Shown piece after piece: positions 48,530 through 59,060 of a DNA stretch of 64,000 nucleotides (within the stretch, counting starts at the first letter, position 1; each line of letters starts with the position of its first letter). This DNA is from Warburgia ugandensis (lineage: Eukaryota; Streptophyta; Magnoliopsida; Canellales; Canellaceae): NCBI GenBank assembly GCA_035236585.1, contig CP141139.1:17624990-17688989 (forward strand), in the 5' to 3' direction. The notes under the pieces were generated by a model that was given only the letters and a program-made list of their open reading frames with translations, ran no database searches and was not told the origin of the DNA. A program made the position numbers and the translations under genes.

Positions 48530-48881
48530 ATGTCTAGTACTCTTAAATGGCTAAGAGTCCTAACCATTGAGGACACTAGGACCTTATTTATTTTTCTTCC
48601 TTTTTCCTAAAAGAGATCAACATAAACCAAAGTGTGTCCTTAGGCTGGGGGAATAATCTTTCCTTGTCTTTTCTCTCTTCTATTTTGAGTTCGCCACTCA
48701 AATTTCGTATGTAAGGTCTCTCTTCCTAACAGCGCATCAACGACATCCTAGATTACAGTGTTAACGGCGCATGTGCGACTGCTACTGAGGCTGAGGCTAA
48801 TATGCGACATCCCAGAAGGAATACCCAAGATGGGATCGAGCCCACACTCGGTTCAAGGCTTTAAAGAATAAATACCTGAGT
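47727..48881. other. No gene recognised; short repeats
   Basis: It contains a (TTA)n tract at 47881-47906 and (GA)n at 48491-48526. Minus-strand open frames around 48234-48576 are CT-rich artefacts. The end (48720-48880) is less A+T-rich but has no recognisable coding sequence. Confidence 0.45.
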
Positions 48882-48886
48882 GAATG
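48882..48886 (+). repeat. Left 5-bp direct repeat of the TRIM cluster (GAATG)
   Basis: GAATG directly precedes TGTCACAGCCCC. The same GAATG follows GGGGCTGTGACA at 50954-50958. Five base pairs is the usual target-site duplication of LTR elements. Confidence 0.7.
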
Positions 48887-49834
48887 TGTCACAGCCCCGT
48901 TGGGCCCCCAGCAATGATATTGTCCCATGCGCACGCGCACGGGTTTTGGTCCTTACCCCGCGTCCAGGGGAAAACGAGTCATTCGTGTTATCAGAGATAC
49001 GCAGCGGACGATATTGTCCCCTCTGGGTCCCCTCAGAGTATCTTGGGCTATTGCTCAGAGTATCTTGGGTCCCCTCACAAGGCCAACCCTCAACCCATCT
49101 TGCGCACCCTCAACCCATCTTGGTCGCCCGCAGGGTTTTGTTCTGGGATTCTCCCAGACGCGTCATTGCTGTGAAGGGAGAGAACCCCCCTTATAACCAG
49201 GCCCATCACCCCCCCTAGCTGATGTGGGACTAACTCTCCTGCGTCCCGCCCTCAGACCATCTTGGGTCCCCTCACAAGGCCAACCCTCAGGCCATCTTGG
49301 CACGGTAGCCATCTCCCGCCTACGGGACACACGCCCCCGTGTGTCACCACACGAGCGACGGTGCGGCTAGCCATCCACCCTCGGGGTCGGGTTTTGGCTC
49401 TGATACCATTTGTCACAGCCCCGTCGAGCCCCCAGCAATGATATTGTCCCGTGCGCACGCGCACAGGTTTTGGTCCTTCCCCCGCGTCCAGGGGAAAACG
49501 CGTCATTCGTGTTATCAGAGATACGCAGCGGACGATATTGTCCCCTCTGGGTCCCCTCAGAGTATCTTGGGCTATTACTCAGAGTATCTTGGGTCCCCTC
49601 ACAAGGCCAACCCTCAACCCATCTTGCGCACCCTCAACCCATCTTGGTCGCCCGTAGGGTTTTGTTCTGGGATTCTCCCAGACGCGTCATTGCTGTGAAG
49701 GGAGAGAACCCCCTTATAACCAGGCCCATCACCCCCCTTAGCCGATGTGGGACTAACTCTCCTGCGTCCCGCCCTCAGACCATCTTGGGTCCCCTCACAA
49801 GGCCAACCCTCAGGCCATCTTGGCATGGTAGCCA
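48887..49834 (-). mobile_element. TRIM family A element, complete, minus strand
   Basis: This is a terminal-repeat retrotransposon in miniature. The LTRs are 48887-49311 (425 bp) and 49411-49834 (424 bp), nearly identical. On the minus strand they begin TGGCTACC and end GGGGCTGTGACA. The internal part is only 99 bp (49312-49410). It holds a primer-binding site TGGTATCAGAGCC (49396-49408, minus strand; complementary to the initiator methionine tRNA 3' end) next to the LTR end, and a purine-rich GGCGGGAGA before the other LTR. The LTR contains a TATA-like GGTTATAAG. There is no coding capacity; open frames on both strands here are artefacts of GC-rich repeats. Confidence 0.88.
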
Positions 49835-49885
49835 TCTCCCGCCCAAGGTGACACACGGGGGCGTGTGTCCCGTAGGCGGGAGAAA
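49835..49885. repeat. Centre of the TRIM A inverted repeat
   Basis: TCTCCCGCC, the complement of the A-family purine tract, is followed after a few bases by GGTGACACACGGGGGCGTGT and GTAGGCGGGAGA. These are the same internal sequences in the opposite direction. The orientation of family A therefore flips here from minus to plus. Confidence 0.75.
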
Positions 49886-50511
49886 TCGACACACCCCACC
49901 CACCGTGGGGTCCACAGTAACAATATTGTCCGCTTTGGGTCGGGGCCCGCACGGCTTTGTTCTCACCCTGGCTTCCCAGGGTAAAACGCGTTGTTACTGT
50001 GAGGAGTGTTCCCACTCCTTATCAACCAGCCCAGCTCCCCTCTCCAGGTGGTATGGGACTAACTCTCAACCGTCGCCCCCTCGGCCTTCTCCGCTTCGCC
50101 ACCCCTCACAAGGCCATGGTACCTCACGGTGCCTGAGCCGGCAAGGCTAGATCTCTCCCCCTTAGGGGACACACGCCCTCGTGTGACCGAGGCACGCATG
50201 CGGTTAGCCACCCATCACCACGAGGAGACTGGCTCTGATACCAAATCGACACACCCCACCCACCGTGGGGTCCATAGTAACAATATTGTCCGCTTTGGGC
50301 CGGGGCCCGCACGGCTTTGTTCTCACCCCGGCTTCCCAGGGTAAAACGCGTTGTTACTGTGAGGAGTGTTCCCACTCCTTATCAACCAGCCCAGCTCCCC
50401 TCTTCAGTCGGTATGGGACTAACTCTCAACCGTCGCCCCCTTGGCCTTCTCCGCTTCGCCACCCCTCACAAGGCCATGGTACCTCACGATGCCTGAGCCG
50501 GCAAGGCTAGA
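49886..50511 (-). mobile_element. TRIM family B element, complete, minus strand, nested
   Basis: The LTRs are 49886-50151 and 50246-50511 (266 bp each, about eight differences, mostly transitions), with a 94-bp internal part (50152-50245). The internal part carries a primer-binding site, GGCTCTGATACCA read on plus at 50231-50243, and a GGGGGAGA purine tract. Both the internal domain and LTR phrases (ATGGGACTAACTCTC, AAAACGCGT, CTCACAAGGCCA) resemble family A, so the two are related. Its ends are unusual: on the minus strand the LTR starts TCTAGCC and ends GTGTCGA rather than TG...CA. It sits exactly between the purine tract of one A copy and the LTR start of the next. No target-site duplication is visible. 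Confidence 0.8.
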
Positions 50512-50512
50512 T

Positions 50513-50953
50513 TGGCTACCGTGCCAAGATGGCTTAAGGGTTCGCCTTGTGAGGGGACCCAAGATGGTCTGAGGGCGGGACGCAGGAGAGTTAGTCCCAC
50601 ATCGGCTAGGGGGGGTGATGGGCCTGGTTATAAAGGGGGTTCTCTCCCTTCACAGCAATGACGCGTTTTCCCCTGGACGCGGGGGAAGGACCAAAACTCG
50701 TGCGCGTGCGCACGGGACAATATCATTGTTGGGGGCCCGACGGGGCTGTGACAAAAGGTATCAGAGCTAAACCTCGACCCCGAGGGTGGATGGCTAGCCG
50801 CACCGTCGCTCGTGTGGTGACACACGGGGGGGGGGGGGGTTCTCTCCCTTCACAGTAATGACGCGTTTTCCCCTGGACGCGGGGGAAGGACCAAAACCCG
50901 TGCGCGTGCGCACGGGACAATATCATTGCTGGGGGCCCAATGGGGCTGTGACA
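50513..50953 (+). mobile_element. TRIM family A element, plus strand, with deleted second LTR
   Basis: The LTR at 50513-50753 (241 bp, TGGCTACC...CTGTGACA) contains TTAGTCCCACATCGGCTAG and GGTTATAAAG (TATA-like, 50627-50636). It is followed by a primer-binding site GGTATCAGAGCT (50757-50768) and internal sequence to ACACGGGG. A run of 14 G (50826-50839) then fuses the internal part directly to LTR sequence TTCTCTCCCTTCACAG, so the first half of the second LTR is missing. The second LTR ends CTGTGACA at 50953, followed by GAATG. Relative to the minus-strand copies this LTR lacks about 184 bp. Confidence 0.85.
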
Positions 50954-50958
50954 GAATG
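50954..50958 (+). repeat. Right 5-bp direct repeat of the TRIM cluster (GAATG)
   Basis: Matches GAATG at 48882-48886, directly outside the opposite end of the cluster. Confidence 0.7.
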
Positions 50959-53400
50959 GGAATCCGATAGTTCTACCAGCCTGGGAAGAGGAGTTAGAGG
51001 AAATAAAGTTGATATAAATAGCTTCATATTAGCGAATTGCCTCTTTTGCCCGTTGGGCGCTGTGAGGAGTTTGCTCCATCTCCGATACTTATCGTCGAGC
51101 TGCTCCCTGCCCTCTCATGTTTTAGAAAAGAATGATGAGAAAGAGTTTGGAAAAGGAAGACTCTTCAAGTAAGAGTGGGTCTCACTTCTTTCCCTCTCTC
51201 CCTTTTTGAATTATGAAGGAACATAGAGACTAGATTGGAATTGAAAATTTGAAAGTTTTGATGCCAAACACACTATCAAAGTTTAATTCTTAATGGCCGA
51301 TTGGAGGAGTCCAAGTTTGCTTCAATGTTGGCTTTATCCTATGAGATTTTGCAATTACATCCTAGCACCTTATAATTTTGGATGGACTATAGTTCTTCAA
51401 ATCATTCAAGATTGAAGCCCATTGTGCAATGGATCTTACGATCTTGTTTTCAAGGTTGGAGGACTTCAATTTCCTTTAAAAAATGTATTGCATTCTGCTT
51501 AGACTGTATGGTCCTCAAACACTAGTTTCTAAAGACTTTTCTTCTTTATTTTTTCTTTGGAATGCATTATTGAACAATGTGGTTCTCTACAAATTTTGAA
51601 GCACTCATTGTGCACCAAAAATTGCCAATTATTTGGTCCCAAAATCCACTGAAAAGAGGGGCATCATAGGTAGAGATGCTCTATATTCTAAAGCATTTAG
51701 GTAATAACAACATATAGAAGGATCAAACCACCCTCTTGACATCAAATTGTCATAGGTAAGAGCTTATCAAGTGATATGGTCCAAGTGAAAATCGCAACTT
51801 TTGGTGGGATGATGGTATTCCATGTAAAGTTTGCATGAATTCATTGATCACCTTCGTGAGCCATAAGATAGTATTTTGATTGAATCATAAAATTCTCGTT
51901 TGTGCTAGGATTTTTTGTGGATTAATAAAGACCCTATCAAGGTTGCCAAAAGCTTAGCAAATTGGTCTTCTTCAAGACTATTTTTTTTTATTAAGATGAA
52001 GCTCCCACCTTACTAGGATATTTTACAGAGAATATATAAATTTTGTGTTGTATACGGTCACAAGCATGACATAACTTTTCATGTGATTATTTAAGGACTT
52101 GGTCGCCCAACAAGGGACAAGTGCCACCTTGAACCTCTGACCTAGCATAACGAGAAGAGGTGCCATGTTGTCTGCCGCCAACTATGTTGGATAGCTTTCA
52201 ATAAGTTCAATTATGTTACCTTGTAGCATAAGGGCCTTTTGTGTAGCCTCCAAAAATTATTTCCATAATCTAATCTCTAGAGATTTTTATTGGCACATAC
52301 AAAGTGTAATATAAGAAGTGTAATAATTTAACCTTTTTTGGAGTTATATAGTTGATGCCTTTCAAAGAGACTCAATGTGTGAATAAGATTAACTTAAATT
52401 ATCTTTAGGGCAGTGATAATTGTGTCCCTCGATTTTTCTCATGATTCCCTTGCTAAAAAGTATAAATTGCTATAACTTAAAGATCAAAATCACTTACAGA
52501 GTTGACCTTGACCTAGATGGGTCATCTTCTGAAATATATTGGATGATCTGGTCATTGTCATAATTAGTTGTAAAATGAAGGCAAAGTGTTGTACCCTCCA
52601 TTTTGCAACTAAAAGTATCAGTAATAGGATAACCAGTGAATGGGAATATCAAAGCCCAACTAGGTCAAGGGAATTATTTTAAATGAGTTTGGATTTTTGG
52701 GAATTCTAGCCCACCTTGAGTTTTAAATATCAGGTTGAGGGGCACATACATTAGTGTACCTTAGCTTCATCTATATTTGAGGAGTCGTTTAACTTGTTCA
52801 GCCCCTATGTTTAGCCTATGTATGGAAATTAGGCCATATTATAATTCTAACCATTATTTTAGTTTTCAAAATTTCTATATATAGACGGTCCTGATTCAAA
52901 TCACATAGAAACATATGCTGTAAATATTCAAAGAGACAGATTCATGGTGTACATTTAATGTAGTAGATTCTAAACAAGTTCCATGGTTAAGATATTTTGA
53001 AAATATTTTCTAAAATCACGAAAACGCTAGAGTCTACTTAAAGACGCTATTTATGATATGAGTTTACTAGGACTCATATTTGAGTACCAATTTAACTGAC
53101 AACGAGTTTGCATTTTTCATATGATCATATATTAGCAAGTTGCTTATGAAATGCATAGGGTGAAAAGTAATTTATAAATGAAGCAAGTCTAAAGTTTGGT
53201 TAAAATTGAACCTTATATATAATTATAATTCTTTGTAGTATTTTAAAAACATTGAACTAGTTTATAAAAGTGCGGTACAAAAAGATGATTCAGAAGATTT
53301 CTTCGAGGCATTAAATATTGGATATTTGTTAATTAATTATCGACTCTCAAATGACGTCCAAGAAGAGGAGGGGAGAGACAGAGACAGAATAGAATAACAG
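50959..53400. other. No gene recognised
   Basis: A+T-rich DNA with no protein motif that I recognise on either strand. GTCGCCCAACAAGG and similar phrases do not form a known element. It may be old transposon sequence. Confidence 0.4.
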
Positions 53401-54309
53401 TGGAAATTGTAGAAGGGTCTTGGTCTCAAAAAATATCACGGTCAATCCTAACAAGTTGAGCAGGTGTCCGGCGAGTTTTCTGGACGTGCTTCTCCGACGT
53501 CTTCCCTTGACAGTGGAGAGGAAGGACCTCTCGCGGTCATTAACGTCCAGAAAACCTTTTCCTAGCCCTGAGGCTTTTCCTCCTCGCCTCTCTTTTTGCC
53601 GGTTTTTTGGTTTTCGTCATCATATCTAGTTTTGTCTGAGAACGGATCGAAGTTTTCAGGGTCGTTATTGGCCGGAAAAGGGTCCTACCCGTTTTACGTG
53701 GAGGAAATAACTATCAATGAAGGAGATGATGATTCTAAGAGTGGTACGGAAGAGGAACCGTCTGGGCAAGTCGCCATGGATTTGCAGCAGATGTCATTAC
53801 AAGAACTATGCTTTTTGGGATCTTTGTTTTAACTGTGAAAGTTGGGTTCTCACCGACAAAAGTTTCACGATCCCCTTTACAAGGCCTATCCCATATGATC
53901 GAAGGAATATGGAAGGAACCATCAATCATGCACGGTAAGGTGAAGCTAACCCGTGGGAATCTTTTTCAGGCGGAGGATGAAAACTCTAACGATCGGGCAC
54001 CTAGAGGTGGAAAGGAATCCTCGCTTAAGATGCTAATTTCCTTAGGACCAACCCCTCCACACACATGGGGTTTCTGTCCTGATTGACCACTGTTCATATT
54101 CCTGGCAAAGGTGGAGAAACGAAGTTTTCTCCTTAAAACTGCTTTGATTCGGAAGGTGTGCAACGAGAAAGCTCCAATCTCTCTCTTAGAACAATGGGCT
54201 AGCAAACAGTGGAATGTTCTGGTGTAGATTAAGCCCATTATCAAGGAGGAAGTCATTATTTTCTTTTCGTCCGAGGAGGAAACTAATGATGTTCATCCCC
54301 ATAATTGCC

Positions 54310-57075
54310 TGAAGATTCTTGCAAGATAAGGAATAGGTTAGAGTTTGATTAGAAGTCTTAATTAGAAAAAGGAAAAGGTAATAGAAATTGTATTCTAGTA
54401 GAATACGTCTAGCTGTCCTCTGATCTCTATAAATAGGATTTAGAGGCAAGAGCCAAAGCCATCTTTGAGCTGTAAACTTTTCTCCTATAGTGGATTGTTC
54501 CCCTCCTCTTCTCATGGACGTAGGTTATACATAGCCGAACCACGTAAATCTTATTGTGTTTCTGTGTGTAATTTTGTTACTGTGAGTTTGATCCTAACAA
54601 TTGCGTATAAAAAGTAGTATCAGAGAGGGTGAACACAAAAGAAGACTACCGAACCAGAACCGGCGACGAAGGAGATCAACTAGACCTGGGCCAGGAGCAG
54701 CTCAGATCCACTTTCAGAATTGGGCCATGTGTGGCCCAAATCCACGTATAGACTCGGGCCTAGTGTGGCCCAAATCCACGATCAAAACTAGCCCAGGTGA
54801 GGCCCAGCTCAAGTCTAGGCCCAGACAGGTGCAGCCCAGACTACGTTTGGACATAGGCATGCCCAACCCAGATCCTATTCAGATCTAGGCCGAGTGGAAG
54901 CTCAGATCACAGGAAAACCCTAGATCTGAGGGCTCAGATTGCTTGATCATCGAACTACCCAGATTGTCTAACCAAAGAACGATCCAGGTTGTCCAATAAA
55001 AAATCAACCCAGATCACCCAGATCGAACGACCTAGATCGGTCGATCAAAGGAACGACCTTAGAAGCTCAATCGAAAAACAACCTTAGGCCAGAGAACCAT
55101 TTTTCAGTAAGACTTCTCGCTAGAATAACAACAAGGAAAAGAGGGGTTCTAGGGTTTCGGCAGGTTAGTGAAAAATCGACTGGAATCCCTTTGTTGTTGT
55201 AGCTGGCACAGAGGGAAAGAGAAGAAGATCGACCACAACCGGCCCTCCCAAGAAGAAGACCAGTCAGAGACCCTCTCTGCGAATAGCAAGCCGGCGAAGA
55301 AGAAGAAGAAGAAGAAGAAGAAGAAGAAGAAAACCGGCGTCAACTGCTTGGTAGCAGGCCGGTGACGTGGTTGCTGAGAAGAAACAGAGAAAGGGAGAGG
55401 AGATCGAACTGGCGATTGTAGCCAATGACCGTAGCCGGCAATCACAAAAAAAAATAAAAAAAAAGAGGGGTAAAGGAAAGGGGGGAGATTTATCTACGTG
55501 TTTTTTTCACCAGGATCATCAAGCCTCAATCTCTTCGACGAGCTCCACTGTGTAGTTGAAGATTGTTGCCGGCAGAGGAAGTAGCGCTGGAGATCGTCTC
55601 AACCAGGGGCAGTGTAGCATAGCCGTTGCATCCAAAGGGAAGAGAAGGAGAGGGGGAGAAAATTAGGTAGGGTTTTGAACTTACCCTTTTATACTGCGTC
55701 TACAAACATTAGGTCCTTGGTTGATAACGACACCCCCTAGCAATCATCACCCCCTTCTACGGCCTAAAAAAGAACTGTGCAAAATTATAGAGATACCCCT
55801 TTACATCTTATTAGTACCCCTTTTATTTGATGAAGACACCCCCCTGAATAGAAAAAAATAGAGCACTCTTCAAATTGTCAAAAATACCCTCCTAAGTTTT
55901 TGACTATTCTGGACTTAGCTGTACACTCCATTCTTCCCAATTCTACTAAAAAAAAGTAGAAATAAAGTTTAAAATCATGGAGGAGACCAGTTTTGGGAAT
56001 ATCATGGTGGAGGCTATGATAAAATTAAACACAACTAATTATAAACTGTGGAAACTTAGAATGGAAGACCTTTTGCACTGCAAAGATCTTCATAACACCT
56101 TAGATGATCATGAAAAAAGGCCTGAGGGAGTTTCTGAAAAAGACTAGATAAAACACAGGTCAGATTCAACAGTGGATTGATCATAGCATATTTCACCACA
56201 TTGCTCAAGAAGAAAACGCCTATATTCTCTGAAAAAAGTTAAAAGAATATGTATCAAGCTAAGACCGCTCGAAATAAGGCCTTGCTGATAAAAAGGCTTG
56301 TTAATCTAAAGCTAAGGAACAGAATGACTGTGGCTAAACATACCAGTGAATTTTAAAATCTGGTAAATCAGCTAGGAGTAATGGCGTTACAACTTGGAGA
56401 TGAATGGCAAGCTCTACAATTGCTGAGCTCACTACCTGAAAGCTGGGAGACACTGGTAATTTCACTTAGCAACTCAGTACTAGAAGAAAAGTTGACCATG
56501 ACTATGGTCAAAGATGCGTTATTCAATAAGGAGACTAGAAGGGAAGAAGCTGGCATAGACTAGGCACATGTCCTAGTAACAGAAAACAAGCACACTAGAA
56601 GAGACATGCAAAGGGGGAGGAGCAAGAGCAGTCCAAAATGGAGATCGCAGACTGGTAACAGATTAAAAAGTCAACCTAGAGGACAGTTCAAGTGTTACCA
56701 TTGTGGCATTCCAGGGCATATGAAGAGAGATTGTCGAAAATTGAAGAAAGAGATGGGTCATGACAAGCCAAAGGAGGACAATGGTGAGACACTAGTCATC
56801 ATTGCTCAGGACATAGCAGTGCTCACTATTAAGGAAGAGCCATGCTTGCACGTGATCAAGAGAGAAGCAAAGTGGGTGATACATACAACAGCGGCTTCCT
56901 ATCACGCCACTCCACACAAAGACTTCTTCATTACATACAAAGAAGGAGACTTTGGCATTGTGAAAATGGGGAATGACTGTTTCTCAAGAATAGTTGGGAT
57001 CAGTGATGTGCAGATAAAGATAAACATAGACTGCACAGTAGTACTCAAGGATGTGCGACACATACAAGAACTCAA
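54310..57075 (+). mobile_element. Ty1/copia retrotransposon remnant: 5' LTR, leader, gag, start of protease
   Basis: The probable 5' LTR is about 54310-54600, with a TATA-like CTCTATAAATAGG at about 54426 and end CCTAACA. It is followed by a weak primer-binding site GTATCAGAGAG (54618-54628). The leader has repeated GTGTGGCCCAAATCCACG phrases (54730-54780) and a (GAA)n tract. Gag starts at 55977 with MEETSFGNIMVEAMIKLNTT and NYKLWKLRMEDLL, a UBN2-type gag, and continues through VMALQLGDEWQALQLLSSLP. It ends in a CCHC knuckle C-YHC-GIPGH-MKRDC (56692-56740). The protease start is WVIHTTAASYHATPHKDFF where a WVIDTGASYH-type active site is expected, so the catalytic aspartate is lost. Integrase, reverse transcriptase and the 3' LTR are absent. 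Multiple stops occur in early gag. The right border (about 57075) is uncertain. Confidence 0.75.
55296..55331. repeat. (GAA)n microsatellite in copia leader
   Basis: A trinucleotide tract of about 12 units, producing an artefactual polylysine frame. Confidence 0.9.
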
Positions 57076-57417
57076 GAGCCGGTGGGGGAGGTTGCGAGCC
57101 CTTGCATACTTCACACTTGAAACCAATCTCAGTTTTAATGTTTATAGCGAAAGAATTGGTAGTTAATTTTCATAGGAAGGAGTCTGCACCTAGAGAGGCT
57201 TATATTGAAATGAAAAGGAGAGAGACGTTCTCCTCTTTCTTTTAATCAGATGTAACGGTTCTGCAGTTCTTGTAGTGGGTGTTTCTTTTCTTTTTACTTT
57301 TCATCATGAAGATTATCTCTTTGGAACATTAGAGGCTCGGGCAGAAAGGAAAAAGGATGGTAGTGACGAAAACTTTACTTCTTCATAAACCTTGCGTTTT
57401 CACAAATTAAGAAATAG

Positions 57418-57574
57418 AGGGTAGTCCTGGTGCACGAAGCACCTGCCCATGCAGGGTTCGGAGAAGGGGTGGATCACAAGAGTCTATAGTATGCAGCTTT
57501 ACCTTGCATCTTTGCGGGACCTCAAGGTCACGTGACGTGACGACAACTTTATCATTATATCAAGACTTCCCTTC
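57418..57574 (-). mobile_element. Au-type SINE, near full length, diverged, minus strand
   Basis: The reverse complement contains GAAGGGAAGTCTTGATATAA, GTTGTCGTCACGTCACGTGA, GTAAAGCTGCATACTATAGA, GGAGAAG-type sequence and GTGCACCAGGACTACCC. Part of the middle with box B is deleted (GACCTCAAGGTCACGTGACG with a GTGAC duplication). It is inserted in the endonuclease start of the L1 remnant. Confidence 0.75.
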
Positions 57575-58956
57575 TACATAAAAAACAAAGATGGTGGATA
57601 TATTACAGTTCAAGTTTGGCGATCTCTGCGGACTTCAAAATTAGCAATGGATGGAATTGAAGGCAAGAGGCTCTGCAGGCGGTATTCTTGTGGCTTGGGA
57701 TCCTTAAGTTCAATATGAGCTAATGTCTTGGAAGGAACATATTCTATCTCGGTGCTCTTAAAGACAATTTAGGATGGAGCGTCGTGACTTTTCTCGGGTG
57801 TTTACGGGCCAAAGCCCGACAATCTTAGATATCTTCTTTGGGGAGAACTGAAATTGATTAAACAAGATGACAAACACCATGGTGTATCGCTAGGGGTTTT
57901 TAGTGTCACCCGCTGGTCTCATGAAAGGAACTCAAATGATTCGAGAACTTTAGCAATGGAGGAATTCTGTAATTTCATTCAGGAACAGGAGCTTCTGGAC
58001 CTTTCTTTGCAATGGGGAATTTACACATGGTGAGACTATAAGCACCCCCGTAGCTTAGCTAGGATCGACATATTTCTTCTTTTGTCTGATTGGTGTAGTC
58101 TCTTTACTTGGATGCAACAGTTCGATTAGAAAGATCGTATCTGACCATTGGCAATTGAAAACCCTGGCTATGATTGGGTGCCAAACCCTTTCGATTCAAA
58201 TACGAGTGGTTGAAAGAATCTAATTTTGACAACTTGATTCAGCAATGGTGGTCCTAAACTTGCACAGAGAAAATGATAGGAATGACACGGATCATATTTT
58301 CGTCAACAGATCAAAGAAATTGTTGAACTGGAGGAGTCACAACCTCTTTCGACTTAGTTCTTTAAGGAAAGAATTCGGCTCAAGGGTGAAGTTCAGTCTA
58401 GAGCTATTCAAGTAGAGATCCACTGGAAACAACAATCTAGAGTACGTTTGATCCTGAAAGGCGTTAGGAACACTAGTTTTTTCTATCACATGGCATCTGC
58501 AAGGCAGGCAACAAACCTTATTAGCAAACTTAAGCTCGATGGGGAGTGGATTGAGGAGCCACCTCCTATTGAAAATGAGAACATCGATTTTTAAACGTCT
58601 CTTGGACCTCTCGTGCCAAACGAAGCTTTCTTGGCTGATTTTAAACTTCGATTAATGGGTGGATTAAATTTAATTTTGATGGCTCCAGAGTCCAAACTGC
58701 AGGATTGGCAGGTATGGGTGGAGAAATCCGCGAGGACAAAGCCTTCTCTCTCTGTTAGAATTTTTAGGACCACTGGGACCTAAGGAAGCAATTGATGTGA
58801 GATCTAGGCAGCAAAAACTGGCATTCTACTAGCCGAAAATTCCTTCCTCTTCGATTGATTGTTGAGGGTGATTACAAGGTGGTTATTCGGAGGATTAACA
58901 ATCCGATCCGGTGGTTTGAGATTTGCAAGTATCATGTTGAAATTTAGAGAAACAAT

Positions 58957-59060
58957 CTCTTGCAAAATACAAGATAAGGCTGTGTACTATTCAACCTTTT
59001 GGTCTGCCCCTGCTCAGGATCCCATGTAGCAGAAGCTTCGTGCACTGAACTGGCCTTTTT
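58957..59060 (+). mobile_element. Au-type SINE, 5'-truncated (about 104 bp)
   Basis: It runs from CTCTTGCAAAATACAAGATA through GGTCTGCCCC to GAACTGGCCTTTTT. The flanks ATGTTGAAATTTAGAGA (58934-58950) and ATGGATGAAACTTAGGGA (59061-59078) resemble an aged target-site duplication. It is inserted in the RNase H part of the L1 remnant. Confidence 0.65.

Noticed and set aside
48887-50953. Cassandra-type TRIM with 5S rRNA promoter
   Set aside because: No 5S rRNA-like sequence was seen in either LTR family. The promoter-like feature is a TATA box.
48880-51172. Many overlapping open frames on both strands, up to 246 codons
   Set aside because: They lie entirely in GC-rich TRIM LTR repeats, recur in each repeat copy, differ in frame between copies and have no known domain. 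They are non-coding artefacts.
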